This document shows, in pieces, positions 42,311-50,947 of a stretch of 64,000 nt of DNA. The DNA is taken from contig CANMQE010000001.1 in NCBI GenBank assembly GCA_947499975.1, positions 372,001-436,000 of the forward strand, given 5' to 3'. A program made the position numbers and the translations under genes. This stretch comes from an uncultured Sphingomonadaceae bacterium. Lineage in GTDB: Bacteria; Pseudomonadota; Alphaproteobacteria; Sphingomonadales; Sphingomonadaceae. Within the stretch, counting starts at the first letter, position 1. Each line of letters opens with the position of its first letter. The notes below the pieces were generated by a model. That model did not search any database. It worked only from the letters and a program-made list of their open reading frames with translations, and had not been told where the DNA came from.

Positions 42311-43435
42311 GTGAATTTGGAATCCGTGCCTTTCTGGGTGTACCCCATCGGTTTTCTGCTGATGCTGGGCCCGCTCGTGGTGCTGCATGAACTGGGACAC
42401 TACCTCGTGGGCCGCTGGTTCGGCGTCGGGGCGGAAGCGTTCTCGGTAGGTTTCGGCAAGGAGATTGCCGGCTATACGGACAAGCGCGGCACGCGCTGGA
42501 AGCTCTCGGCATTGCCGCTGGGCGGCTACGTGCAGTTCCAGGGTGACATGAACCCGGCAAGCCAGCCGGACGCGGATCATCAGGCGCAAAAGGGCGATTT
42601 CCAGGCTGCACCCCTGTGGCAGCGCGCGCTGATCGTGGCCGCAGGTCCGGCTGCCAACGTATTGATTGCCATCGGTATTTTTGCCGCCTTCTTCATGATT
42701 TTCGGCAACCCCGTAGCAGCCGATCCGGCGGATGAGACCGTGATTGCCGCCTTTGCGGAGGGTTCGCCCGCCGAGGAAGCCGGCCTGCAGATCGGTGACA
42801 GGATCGTGGCGGTCGACGGTGAGGAAACCACCGATTTTCGCCAGATAGCCCAGGCAATCATGCTCTATCCCGGCCAGGAACTGGACATTGCGGTTGAGCG
42901 CGACGGCGAGAACTTCACCATTCCCATCGTGGCCGAGCGCCTGGAAGTGAGTGACCAGTTCGGCAACAGCAGCGTTATCGGCCGCATCGGCGTCGAAGGC
43001 CGACCGGGCGAGCGTGTTTTCGAAACGGTTGGCCCGTTTGCGGCCATCGGTCTGGCCTGGCAGCAGTGTGTCGATACGGTGGATATGATGATTACCGGCA
43101 TCGCGCAGATCATCACCGGCGATCGCTCCGTAAAGGAACTGGGCGGTCCTATCACCATCGCCAAGGTGTCTGGCGAACAACTGAGCCTCGGCTGGCTGGA
43201 ATTCACCACCTTCGCCGCTCTTATCTCGCTTAATTTGGCATTCATTAACCTCCTGCCAATCCCCGCGCTCGACGGTGGGCATCTGGCTTTTTACGCGGTG
43301 GAGGCAATCCGCCGCAAACCGGCCAGCCCCCGCAGTCAGGAATGGGCGTTTCGCACCGGCATGGCTCTCGTGCTGGCACTGATGCTGTTCGTAACAGTCA
43401 TCGATATTGCCAAATTGCCGGTATTCGGCAGCTAG
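42311..43435 (+). CDS. rseP: RseP/MmpA-type site-2 membrane zinc protease
   Basis: A 374-residue intramembrane metalloprotease. The first membrane helix carries the zinc site HELGH (LVVLHELGHYLVG). One PDZ domain is visible (about 120-200: AFAEGSPAEEAGLQIGDRIVAVDG), unlike the two of E. coli RseP, as is usual in alphaproteobacteria. The third metal ligand is in NLLPIPALDGGHL, and another helix ends the protein. It cleaves membrane anchors of anti-sigma factors or signal-peptide remnants. It begins with GTG at 42311, one base after dxr. Confidence 0.94.
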   Translation: MNLESVPFWVYPIGFLLMLGPLVVLHELGHYLVGRWFGVGAEAFSVGFGKEIAGYTDKRGTRWKLSALPLGGYVQFQGDMNPASQPDADHQAQKGDFQAAPLWQRALIVAAGPAANVLIAIGIFAAFFMIFGNPVAADPADETVIAAFAEGSPAEEAGLQIGDRIVAVDGEETTDFRQIAQAIMLYPGQELDIAVERDGENFTIPIVAERLEVSDQFGNSSVIGRIGVEGRPGERVFETVGPFAAIGLAWQQCVDTVDMMITGIAQIITGDRSVKELGGPITIAKVSGEQLSLGWLEFTTFAALISLNLAFINLLPIPALDGGHLAFYAVEAIRRKPASPRSQEWAFRTGMALVLALMLFVTVIDIAKLPVFGS

Positions 43436-43610
43436 GCGGGGAAAGGACAACACTTATCGCGCGAAACGGGGCAACTGCGCTTGATTGCCAGACTGGCATC
43501 GGGCAAGGGCGCTTCTCTCGTATGGAGCCTGCAATACCGATACCTGCTGGGGGGCAGGATACGGATCGCCGGTTTCAGATTGCGCAAGTGTCGACAAGAG
43601 TGGACGGATA

Positions 43611-46316
43611 ATGGGTTCCAAGGCCAGGACGATAATTTCCCAGCATTACGCAGCGACCTTGCTGGGCTGCACGATGCTTGCAGGATTGCCCGCGCATGCG
43701 CTGGCGCAGGACGGTGAGGAGCCTGTCTCCATCACGCCGCCGGCGCAGCAGCAGGACGAGGCTGAGGCGCAGGGAACGCCCGCGCCCGGCGCGCAGGAAC
43801 AGGGCGATGTCATCCGCTCGATCGGCGTGGCCGGCGCACAGCGTCTGGAGCCGGAAACGATCGTTTCCTATATCCAGCTGCGCCCGGGCATGGTCTACAC
43901 CGCTGCCGCGGCTGACCAGGCGCTGATCGATCTTGCGAACACGGAGCTGTTCGCCGATTTCTCCATCGCCAACAACAATGGCAACGTGATCATCACGGTG
44001 GAAGAAAACCCGATCATCAATCGTGTCATCCTGGAGGGCAACCGCCGGATCGATAACGAGAAGATCATCCCCGAGATCAATCTCTCGCCCCGCCAGATCT
44101 TCACCCGCAGCCGGGTGCGCGCCGATGTTGCTCGCATCATCGAGCTGTACAAGCGGCAGGGCCGCTTCGCCGCCACGGTGGAGCCGCAGATGGTCATGCT
44201 GGACCAGAACCGCGTGGACGTGATCTTCGAGATTTCCGAAGGGCCCAAGTCCAAGGTTCGCCAGATCAACATCATCGGCAACGAAGTGTTCTCCGACGGT
44301 GACCTGCGTGACGAGATGGTGACCCGCGAAGACAGCCTTTTCGCTCTCTTCAGCTCCAACACCAGCTACGATCCCGATCGCCTGGCTTTTGACCAGCAGA
44401 AGCTTCGCCAGTTCTACCTCACGGAAGGTTACGCAGATTTCCGCGTGGTTTCGGCCGTCGCCGAACTGACGCCGGACAAGCGCGACTTTATCATCACCTA
44501 TGTGGTGGAAGAAGGCGAACGTTACGAGTTCGGCGATGTCGAGGTGGTGAGCCAGCTGCGTGACTTCAGTTCCGAGCAGCTTTCCGCCGGTCTCTCCATG
44601 AAAACCGGCGACTGGTACAATGCCGAGCAGGTGGACACCACGATCGAAGGGCTGACCGAGACCGCAGGCGCCTTCGGCTACGCTTTTGCCGACGTCCGCC
44701 CGCGCATCAGCCGCAACCCCGAAACGCGCACGATGGACGTGACGTTCACCGTGTCCGACGCGCCGCGCGTGTATGTCGAGGCGATCGAGATTAACGGCAA
44801 CACGCTGACGCAGGACAAGGTTGTCCGCCGTGAATTCCGCCTGGCGGAAGGCGACGCCTTCAGTTCGTTGCAGGTGGCCCGTTCATCGGCTCGCATCAAC
44901 TCGCTGGGATATTTCCAGGAAAACTTCGAAGTAACGCAGGTGGAAGGCTCCAGCCCCGACCGGATCATCCTGCAGGCCAACGTGCAGGAAGAGCCGACCG
45001 GCGAACTGTCGCTTTCGGCAGGTTTCTCCTCGCTCGAAAGCTTTATCTTCAACGGCTCCATCCGCCAGAACAACTTCCGCGGACGCGGTCAGACGATCGG
45101 CCTCGGCGTGAACTATTCGCGCTATTCGCGCTCCGCCAATATCAGCTTTACCGAACCCAAGGTGTTCGACCGCGATATCGCGCTGGGCTTCGACATCTAC
45201 CGCCAGGATTACAACAACGGCTATTTCGACCGTGACAACGCGACATACGAACAGGCCACCACCGGTATCTCGCTGCGCATGGGTGTCCCGCTCACCGAAT
45301 ATATGAGCCTGCTGGGCAGCTACACGCTGAATTACCAGGAAATCACGGTGGCAGAGCAGCAGTTCTTCGCTGACTTCGACGGTGATGGCGTTTCGCAGTG
45401 TGAGCCACTGCTGGCTGGCCGTTACCTGTGCGACGCACTGGGTGACAGGCTACAGTCCATCCTCGGCCTCTCGCTGACTTACAGCTCGCTCGACAGCCGT
45501 ATCCGCCCGACGCGCGGCATGAACGTGACCACCAGCGTACAGTTCGCCGGGCTTGGCGGCGATACGCGCTATCTGCGCGCTCGTGTAAATGCGGCGCAGT
45601 ATTTCCCGCTGGGTGCAGGCTTCATCGGTTCGCTGCGCCTCGAAGGCGGCTATATCAACGGCCTGGGTGACGATGTGTTGCTGACGGACCGCTTCTTCCT
45701 TGGTGAAGGCCAGATCCGCGGTTTCGACATTCGCGGCGTTGGGCCGCGCGTGGTTCGCCGCTTCTACGAACCCGATGGAGAAGATGGCCAGACGCTCATT
45801 CCGCTTGGTGATGACCGGAACCAGGACGATGCGCTTGGCGGCAACGCCTATTACCTGGCCCGTGCGGAAGTCGAAATTCCGCTGGGTTCGGGTGCGCGCG
45901 AACTTGGCCTGCGCCCCTCGCTTTTTGTCGATGTCGGCTCCGTGTTCGGTGTCGAAACCCCTCAACTTACGCAGAGCCCTCTACCCGATGGCCTGTTCAT
46001 CGCGCAGCGCGACGGCGACGGCAATCCGCTTTACCAGCAGGTCAATCTGGATGCCGATGGCGATCCTGTCAGCACCGAGCTGACCACGGACCCATTCGCG
46101 CCTGACGGCCGTGAAAACTCCCCCATCGGCCGGCAGCTTCCGCCCTTCACCGAGGAATTTCTCGGCGATACGTGGAAGCCCCGCGTCACCGCCGGTATCG
46201 GCGTGAACTGGAACTCCCCATTCGGTCCGTTCAGGATTGATGTCGCTTACGATGTGCTATCGGAGCTCGGGGACGAAACGAAAACCTTTTCCTTCAATGT
46301 AGGAACGCAATTCTGA
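43611..46316 (+). CDS. bamA: Outer membrane protein assembly factor BamA
   Basis: A 901-residue Omp85 protein with a signal peptide cleaved near HALAQ (about residue 32). After a Gln/Glu/Ala-rich spacer come five POTRA domains (about 65-490, starting VIRSIGVAGAQRLEPETIVSYIQLRPGM) and the 16-strand barrel. The lid-loop motif is IRGF (GEGQIRGFDIRGVGPR) and the last strand ends FNVGTQF with the C-terminal Phe. It is ~90 residues longer than E. coli BamA, mainly from loop insertions near the end of the barrel. The ATG at 43611 is chosen because it starts a good signal peptide; 175 nt separate it from rseP. Confidence 0.97.
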   Translation: MGSKARTIISQHYAATLLGCTMLAGLPAHALAQDGEEPVSITPPAQQQDEAEAQGTPAPGAQEQGDVIRSIGVAGAQRLEPETIVSYIQLRPGMVYTAAAADQALIDLANTELFADFSIANNNGNVIITVEENPIINRVILEGNRRIDNEKIIPEINLSPRQIFTRSRVRADVARIIELYKRQGRFAATVEPQMVMLDQNRVDVIFEISEGPKSKVRQINIIGNEVFSDGDLRDEMVTREDSLFALFSSNTSYDPDRLAFDQQKLRQFYLTEGYADFRVVSAVAELTPDKRDFIITYVVEEGERYEFGDVEVVSQLRDFSSEQLSAGLSMKTGDWYNAEQVDTTIEGLTETAGAFGYAFADVRPRISRNPETRTMDVTFTVSDAPRVYVEAIEINGNTLTQDKVVRREFRLAEGDAFSSLQVARSSARINSLGYFQENFEVTQVEGSSPDRIILQANVQEEPTGELSLSAGFSSLESFIFNGSIRQNNFRGRGQTIGLGVNYSRYSRSANISFTEPKVFDRDIALGFDIYRQDYNNGYFDRDNATYEQATTGISLRMGVPLTEYMSLLGSYTLNYQEITVAEQQFFADFDGDGVSQCEPLLAGRYLCDALGDRLQSILGLSLTYSSLDSRIRPTRGMNVTTSVQFAGLGGDTRYLRARVNAAQYFPLGAGFIGSLRLEGGYINGLGDDVLLTDRFFLGEGQIRGFDIRGVGPRVVRRFYEPDGEDGQTLIPLGDDRNQDDALGGNAYYLARAEVEIPLGSGARELGLRPSLFVDVGSVFGVETPQLTQSPLPDGLFIAQRDGDGNPLYQQVNLDADGDPVSTELTTDPFAPDGRENSPIGRQLPPFTEEFLGDTWKPRVTAGIGVNWNSPFGPFRIDVAYDVLSELGDETKTFSFNVGTQF

Positions 46317-46975
46317 TGAATACCTTCATGAAACCGGCGCTTGCCGCCGTTCTCTCTGCCGCGACCCTCGTTGCACCAGCAGCTGTGGCTCCCGCCGCTG
46401 CGCAGGACAACGAGCGCGTTGCATTCGTCAACGTGCAGGCCGTGGTGGCGAATTCCTCTGCCTTCCAGACCGCGCAAACGCAGCGCCAGACCACCTATGC
46501 ATCGCAGCTGCAGCAGGCCGAAACCCGCCGCGCCGCGATCCAGGCCCAGCTCACTCCGCTGGTTCAGGCCTTCAACACCGCGCGCTCGCAGCCCAATGCC
46601 GATCAGGCTTCGCTGCAGCAGCAGGCTGCCCAGATCCAGCAGATCCAGCAGAACGGCCAGACCGAACTGCAGCAGATCCTTGCACCCGTAACGCTGAGCC
46701 AAGCCTATGTGGAAGAGCAGATCCGCGACCAGCTGGGCACCGCCGTGCAGAACGCCGCACGCGCCGAAGGCGTGACGCTGGTGATCTCGCCCGACACGAT
46801 CCTGCACGCCGAATCCAGCCATAATCTCAACGAGGAAGTGCTGGCCCAGCTTAACACGCTGATCCCTTCCGCACAGCTGGTGCCGCCGAACGGCTGGCTG
46901 CCCGCAGAACTGCGCGCCCAGCAGGAAGCTGCAGCTTCCGCACAGCCCGCTGCACCGGCTGCCACCGGCCGCTAA
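46316..46975 (+). CDS. skp: Periplasmic chaperone Skp/OmpH-like
   Basis: A 219-residue periplasmic protein with a signal peptide ending near AAAQ (about residue 31). The mature part starts [21 protein letters not shown], typical of OmpH/Skp, and then forms long Gln/Ala-rich tentacle helices ([20 protein letters not shown]). It would bind unfolded outer-membrane proteins on their way to BamA. Its ATG shares one base with the bamA stop. The Ala/Pro-rich tail (AAPAATGR) is variable. Confidence 0.9.
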   Translation: MNTFMKPALAAVLSAATLVAPAAVAPAAAQDNERVAFVNVQAVVANSSAFQTAQTQRQTTYASQLQQAETRRAAIQAQLTPLVQAFNTARSQPNADQASLQQQAAQIQQIQQNGQTELQQILAPVTLSQAYVEEQIRDQLGTAVQNAARAEGVTLVISPDTILHAESSHNLNEEVLAQLNTLIPSAQLVPPNGWLPAELRAQQEAAASAQPAAPAATGR

Positions 46976-47007
46976 GTCGCGAACAGAAAAGAACGAGGGG
47001 CAGGGCC

Positions 47008-47457
47008 ATGAGCGAAACGCCTGACTACAACGTCGTCCGTATTCTCGAGGCGCTGCCCCATCGTTACCCGCTCTTGCTGGTGGACCGCGTGTCCGAGCTG
47101 GTGAAGGGCGAAAGCATCACTGCCATCAAGGGCGTGACCATGAACGAGCAGTTCTTCCAGGGTCATTTCCCCGGAAGGCCGATCATGCCAGGCGTCCTCC
47201 AGATAGAGGCGCTGGCGCAGGCCAGCGGGATCCTGGGGATCGAGACCCTCGAACTCGCGGGGACGGGCAAGCTCGTCTATTTCATGGCCATTGAAAACGC
47301 CAAGTTTCGCGCTCCGGTCGAACCGGGCTGCCTGCTTACGCTGGAAAGCAGGTTCACCCAGCAGCGCAGCAAGGTTTGCAAGTTCGATTGCAAGGCCAGC
47401 GTCGATGGCAAGGTGACCTGCGAAGTCAGCATCACCGCGATGATCGCGGACGCCTGA
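47008..47457 (+). CDS. fabZ: 3-hydroxyacyl-[ACP] dehydratase FabZ
   Basis: A 149-residue hot-dog-fold dehydratase of fatty acid synthesis. The catalytic His is in [13 protein letters not shown] and the Glu in [26 protein letters not shown] is the family hallmark. GAGGGG precedes the ATG. In most Gram-negatives lpxD lies between skp and fabZ and lpxA follows; neither is here, and rpmE comes next. Confidence 0.97.
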   Translation: MSETPDYNVVRILEALPHRYPLLLVDRVSELVKGESITAIKGVTMNEQFFQGHFPGRPIMPGVLQIEALAQASGILGIETLELAGTGKLVYFMAIENAKFRAPVEPGCLLTLESRFTQQRSKVCKFDCKASVDGKVTCEVSITAMIADA

Positions 47458-47463
47458 TAGAAC

Positions 47464-47492
47464 TTGCAATTGGGCGTAGCTGCTATTAGTGG
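47464..47492 (+). promoter_or_regulatory. Possible rpmE promoter
   Basis: TTGCAA (47464-47469) with TATTAG (47484-47489) or TAGTGG (47487-47492) downstream sits just after the fabZ stop and 66 nt before the rpmE start. Spacing is short for the better -10, so this is a weak call. Confidence 0.3.
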
Positions 47493-47557
47493 CGCGCCTT
47501 CTCGAAATTCTTATCTGCAGATCGGTCGGAACCGGTCGAACGCAAAGGACAAATGCC

Positions 47558-47785
47558 ATGAAGGCCGATACGCACCCCGATTACCACATGATCAACGTCA
47601 AGATGACCGACGGCACCGAATTCCAGACGCGCTCCACCTGGGGCAGCGAAGGTGATACCATGAATCTGGAAATCGACCCCACCAGCCACCCGGCATGGAC
47701 CGGTGGCCCGCAGCGTCTTCAGGACGGTGGCCGCGTTGCCCAGTTCAACAAGCGTTTCGGCGGTCTTTCGCTCAAGAAGAAGTAA
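47558..47785 (+). CDS. rpmE: 50S ribosomal protein L31
   Basis: A 75-residue L31. It begins [19 protein letters not shown], contains the core [18 protein letters not shown] and SHPAWTG, and ends [12 protein letters not shown] with a Lys-rich tail. It lacks the four zinc Cys, as is common for alphaproteobacterial L31. An in-frame start at 47489 is rejected because the core begins at 47558 behind AAAGGA. A terminator follows. Confidence 0.96.
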   Translation: MKADTHPDYHMINVKMTDGTEFQTRSTWGSEGDTMNLEIDPTSHPAWTGGPQRLQDGGRVAQFNKRFGGLSLKKK

Positions 47786-47816
47786 GCACTTCTCGCGAAA
47801 CAACATGAATTCAGGG

Positions 47817-47846
47817 AAGGGCGGTCCGATCGGGCCGCCCTTTTCG
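47817..47846 (+). terminator. Intrinsic terminator after rpmE
   Basis: AAGGGCGGTCC (47817-47827) pairs with GGGCCGCCCTT (47832-47842), 11 bp with one G-T pair, followed by TTCG. It separates rpmE from the convergent DUF2165 gene. Confidence 0.8.
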
Positions 47847-47855
47847 TATGCGCGT

Positions 47856-48344
47856 TCAGTCGTCAGGGGTGTGGTAGACGAACAGCACCGTCACCACCGA
47901 TGCCATGGCGTAGATGAAAGAACCTTTCATCGAGCCATCGCCAACCGGCGTCTGCCACATCTGGAAGAATGCCGCGCCAAAGGTCATGAACAGGCCAAAC
48001 CACGTCAGCAGGGCGAAGCCGGCGGCGATTGCGGCGGCCCGCTTGGCGGCATGAAATTCAGCTACATCGTTCTTGCGCGCGGCAAGCATCTGCCAGCCAC
48101 CCTTCAGGCCGAAGAACGCCGTTGCAAATTCCCCGATCAGCACGATTGCCAGCGCCAGCCATGCCAGCGCCGGGTTGTCGCTCTTGAAGAACAATGTCTC
48201 TGGATAGGCAGCCTGGTCTGCGCCCGACATGACATACACCAGCGAACCATGCGCGGCCTCAAGATTGGCGACGTTCTGAAGCGCATAGAACAGCGCATGG
48301 AGGCCGATAATTGCCACCAGCGCACATTTGATTATGCGAAGCAT
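47856..48344 (-). CDS. DUF2165 small integral membrane protein
   Basis: A 162-residue protein of the DUF2165 family, predicted small inner-membrane proteins of unknown role. Four hydrophobic helices are visible: IIKCALVAIIGLHALFYAL near the start, ALAWLALAIVLIGEFATAFF, AAAIAAGFALLTWFGLFMTF and FIYAMASVVTVLFVY. Between helices 1 and 2 lies VMSGADQAAYPETLFF, a family-typical extracytoplasmic loop. GGGGGAGAAACGAG precedes the ATG at 48344. It is transcribed in the same direction as the GFA and oxygenase genes but 68 nt after them. Confidence 0.82.
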   Translation of the reverse strand: MLRIIKCALVAIIGLHALFYALQNVANLEAAHGSLVYVMSGADQAAYPETLFFKSDNPALAWLALAIVLIGEFATAFFGLKGGWQMLAARKNDVAEFHAAKRAAAIAAGFALLTWFGLFMTFGAAFFQMWQTPVGDGSMKGSFIYAMASVVTVLFVYHTPDD

Positions 48345-48412
48345 TTCTCGTTTCTCCCCCCGGACCCGCTGACAAGCTAACCCGAGGTGCGAGGGCTGGC
48401 AAATCCTGTTCG

Positions 48413-48835
48413 TCAGTCCATCAGCGGCGTATAGCGCATGACGCCGAGGCAAATCGCTTCGCCCGTATCCGCGGGATGGTTACGTCCATCGATTACAGGC
48501 ACTTCCGCAAAATCGGTAAAAGACATGCCGTCAATGCAGGCCACGTTGACCCCATATCGATCGGGATCGGATCGGGTCTGGTGAAACGGATGAATGCCGC
48601 AGCAAGAGCAAAAGCGATGCTTCGCTTCGCCCGAGCCGAAGGTGTATTGCGTGAGCAGTTCCTCACCCTTCGTGATGGTCAGGGAAGCGCGCTCCACGTC
48701 CAGCATCACTACGCCTTTCATCGCGCAGATCGAGCAATTGCAGCGTCGCACGCGCGGAGTGTTGGGCATGGTAAGAGAGAACCGCACTCCACCGCAATGG
48801 CAGCCACCATCGTGCCTCGATCCAGAGGCGCTCAT
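48413..48835 (-). CDS. GFA/CENP-V-fold zinc protein
   Basis: A 140-residue protein of the GFA family (Mss4-like zinc fold). Two zinc sites are recognisable: GGCHCGGVRF with RRCNCSIC, and HRFCSCCGIHPFHQTR. Family founders were named glutathione-dependent formaldehyde-activating enzyme, but most members have no proven activity. The ATG at 48835 overlaps the TGA of the upstream oxygenase gene (ATGA), so translation is coupled and the pair may act together. Confidence 0.88.
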   Translation of the reverse strand: MSASGSRHDGGCHCGGVRFSLTMPNTPRVRRCNCSICAMKGVVMLDVERASLTITKGEELLTQYTFGSGEAKHRFCSCCGIHPFHQTRSDPDRYGVNVACIDGMSFTDFAEVPVIDGRNHPADTGEAICLGVMRYTPLMD

Positions 48836-49464
48836 CCCCACGGCTTTTCTCTATACCACTTGGTTATCACGTATTTCACGCCCTTGCGCACCTTCATGCC
48901 GTGATGGAGTGTCGCTGCATTGCAGCTCTTGTCGGGGCGCCTGTTATCCCAGCACACCAGCTTGCCGATTTCTGGCTGGAAGGTTTTGCCGATCACCTTG
49001 AAGCGGGTGCCGCCGCCTGCTTCCACCTTGTTCAGATAGACCATGAAGGTCCACGTGCGGTTGCCCGCCACGCTGCAGAATTTCTCGAAATCCGCACCCT
49101 GCGGTTCGAAATAGTCGGTGTGCGGCTTGAACTCCTGCCCGACAGCATAGCGTTGGCCCTGCACCGGCTCCCCGTGCGCCCGGTCTATCCCGTTCAGCGC
49201 GAACAGTCTGTCCTCCAGTTCCTGTACGGCAGGCTCGTTTGGATCCAAATCGCAGGTTTCGCTGGTGCGGAAGTAATCGTCGCCGTTGGGATCTGCGATG
49301 GTGGACGGTCGACGATCCTTGTCGATCAGTTCGATCAGCGTCTTGCACAGTTCGGCTGACAGGAAGCCGGACTTCGTCAGCAAGGTAAGGCGGGGGGAGG
49401 GCACGCGGCGAATCCCCTGATCCCGCGCCAGAAATTCGGCAGTGGTTTCACCCGGATTCGTCAT
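48832..49464 (-). CDS. 2-oxoglutarate/Fe(II) oxygenase, prolyl 4-hydroxylase type
   Basis: A 210-residue soluble dioxygenase. The iron triad is HTDYF (His, Asp) and the distal His in LHHGMKVRKG; the 2OG-binding Lys is in VKYVITKWYREKPW. RTSETCDLDPNEP and GQRYAVGQEFKPHTD, VYLNKVEAGGGTRF are the usual prolyl-hydroxylase neighbourhood. No signal peptide, so cytoplasmic. The substrate is unknown. I start it at ATG 49464; the longer frame runs back into the tRNA-His region and is not credible. It is coupled to the GFA gene. Confidence 0.88.
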   Translation of the reverse strand: MTNPGETTAEFLARDQGIRRVPSPRLTLLTKSGFLSAELCKTLIELIDKDRRPSTIADPNGDDYFRTSETCDLDPNEPAVQELEDRLFALNGIDRAHGEPVQGQRYAVGQEFKPHTDYFEPQGADFEKFCSVAGNRTWTFMVYLNKVEAGGGTRFKVIGKTFQPEIGKLVCWDNRRPDKSCNAATLHHGMKVRKGVKYVITKWYREKPWG

Positions 49465-49597
49465 GCCAACCTGTTTAGCCGCGCGATAGCGCCTTTCAAG
49501 CCGCGAAACATTCTTTCGTCTGCCGCGGTTTGAAGCACTTTTCACTTTGCACGGGAGGTAAGTTGTGCAACAGGCCTGCCGCCGCGTCGGATACGGG

Positions 49598-49638
49598 TTG
49601 ACCGTTTCGCGCAGACCCCTAACAGGCCGCCTCTCGGC
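49598..49638 (+). promoter_or_regulatory. tRNA-His promoter region with shared GC-rich element
   Basis: TTGACC (49598-49603), a 17-nt spacer, AACAGG and then the 13-mer GCCGCCTCTCGGC (49626-49638), identical to the element upstream of tRNA-Tyr. The tRNA begins 19 nt later, versus 65 nt for tRNA-Tyr, so the element tracks the promoter rather than the tRNA. Confidence 0.5.
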
Positions 49639-49657
49639 ATGTGTGCCTGGCATTGTG

Positions 49658-49734
49658 GCGATCGTAGCTCAGTTGGTTAGAGCGCCGGTTTGTGGTACCG
49701 GAGGTCGCGGGTTCAAATCCCGTCGGTCGCCCCA
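49658..49734 (+). tRNA. tRNA-His (GTG)
   Basis: 77 nt. Acceptor GCGATCG pairs with CGGTCGC (one G-U); anticodon stem CCGGT/ACCGG with loop TTGTGGT gives GTG at 49692-49694; T arm GCGGG-TTCAAAT-CCCGT. The discriminator is C (49731), opposite a templated G at -1 (49657), the usual tRNA-His identity pair. CCA is encoded. Confidence 0.97.
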
Positions 49735-49784
49735 TTTCCTCCAGCATTCGTGCCCGTCTTGCAAAAAGAAGAGAGGCGCGTGCA

Positions 49785-50846
49785 ATGCCGGCATTCTGGA
49801 GTGAACCCGACTGGGACGAACACGAGCGGGTAGAGGTGGTGCACGATCGCGCATCGGGCCTTACCGCCATCATCGCGCTGCATTCCACCCACCTGGGCCC
49901 GGCTGCAGGCGGCACCCGTTTCTGGCATTACGACGATCCGGCAAAGGCCATGCGCGATGCGCTGCGCCTGTCGCGCGGCATGAGTTACAAGAACGCCATG
50001 GCCGGCCTGCCGATCGGTGGCGGCAAGGCCGTCGTCCTTCTCGACAAGACCGGCCGCAAGACGCAGGCCATGCTGCACGCCTTCGGTGACGCGGTGGAGG
50101 CTTTCGACGGGCGTTATGTCACCGCTGAAGACGTGGGTGCGACCGAAGATGACATGGTCACCATCCATTCGCGCACACAGCACGTATGTGGCCTTCCCGC
50201 AGACGAGGGTGATGCGGGTGGTGATCCCGGTCCGTTCACAGCGATGGGCATCTATCACGGCATCAAGGCCGCGATTGCGCATAAGCTGGGCAAGGAAACT
50301 ACCAAGGGCGTTCACGTGGCCGTTCAGGGTTGCGGTTCCGTTGGCAGCGGCGTTGCCCGCCTGCTGGCCAAGGACGGCGCGCAGCTGACCCTTTCCGATA
50401 TCGATGAAAAGCGTGCCGCAGCCGTGGCCGAGGAACTGGGCGGCAAGGCCGTTTCCGCCGAACAGGTGATGGGCGTCGAGTGCGATGTGTTCAGCCCGAA
50501 TGCGCTGGGCGCGATTCTGGATGACGAGGGTATTGCACGGCTGGATTGCGCCATCGTTGCAGGCGGCGCGAACAACCAGTTGGCAAGGCCCGAGCACGGG
50601 CAGCAACTGCACGATCGCGGCATTATGTATGCACCGGACTACGTCATCAACGCAGGCGGCATTATCAATGTCAGCTACGAATATCTCTGCCGCCGCGAAG
50701 GTACGTCCTGCGACATCAATGAAGTTCGCAAGCGTATCGCCCAGATTCCGGCGCGTCTCGAAGAGATCTGGCGCGAGAGTGATGCGAGCGGTCGCCCCTC
50801 GAACGAGGTGGCCGATGCCATGGCGCAGAAGCTGATCGGTCGCTGA
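49785..50846 (+). CDS. Leucine dehydrogenase-like amino acid dehydrogenase (Glu/Leu/Phe/Val family)
   Basis: A 353-residue NAD-dependent oxidative deaminase. The catalytic region reads LGPAAGGTRFWHY and GLPIGGGKAVVLLD with its Lys; the second is AEDVGATEDDMVTIHSRT. The Rossmann domain has VAVQGCGSVGSGVARLLA, an acidic end (SDID) favouring NAD, and VAGGANNQLA. Length and motif spacing match leucine/phenylalanine/valine dehydrogenases rather than the longer glutamate enzymes; the exact substrate is open. GAGAGG precedes the ATG. It follows tRNA-His by 50 nt. Confidence 0.88.
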   Translation: MPAFWSEPDWDEHERVEVVHDRASGLTAIIALHSTHLGPAAGGTRFWHYDDPAKAMRDALRLSRGMSYKNAMAGLPIGGGKAVVLLDKTGRKTQAMLHAFGDAVEAFDGRYVTAEDVGATEDDMVTIHSRTQHVCGLPADEGDAGGDPGPFTAMGIYHGIKAAIAHKLGKETTKGVHVAVQGCGSVGSGVARLLAKDGAQLTLSDIDEKRAAAVAEELGGKAVSAEQVMGVECDVFSPNALGAILDDEGIARLDCAIVAGGANNQLARPEHGQQLHDRGIMYAPDYVINAGGIINVSYEYLCRREGTSCDINEVRKRIAQIPARLEEIWRESDASGRPSNEVADAMAQKLIGR

Positions 50847-50947
50847 TCGCTTCCGGCAGGCAAAACCGGCACAAATGCTCCGGTTTTCCTTGTCCGCGCG
50901 ATCTGCGGCTGTAAAAGGCGCAGGCAAAGAGTGACTTTGTCCAAACC

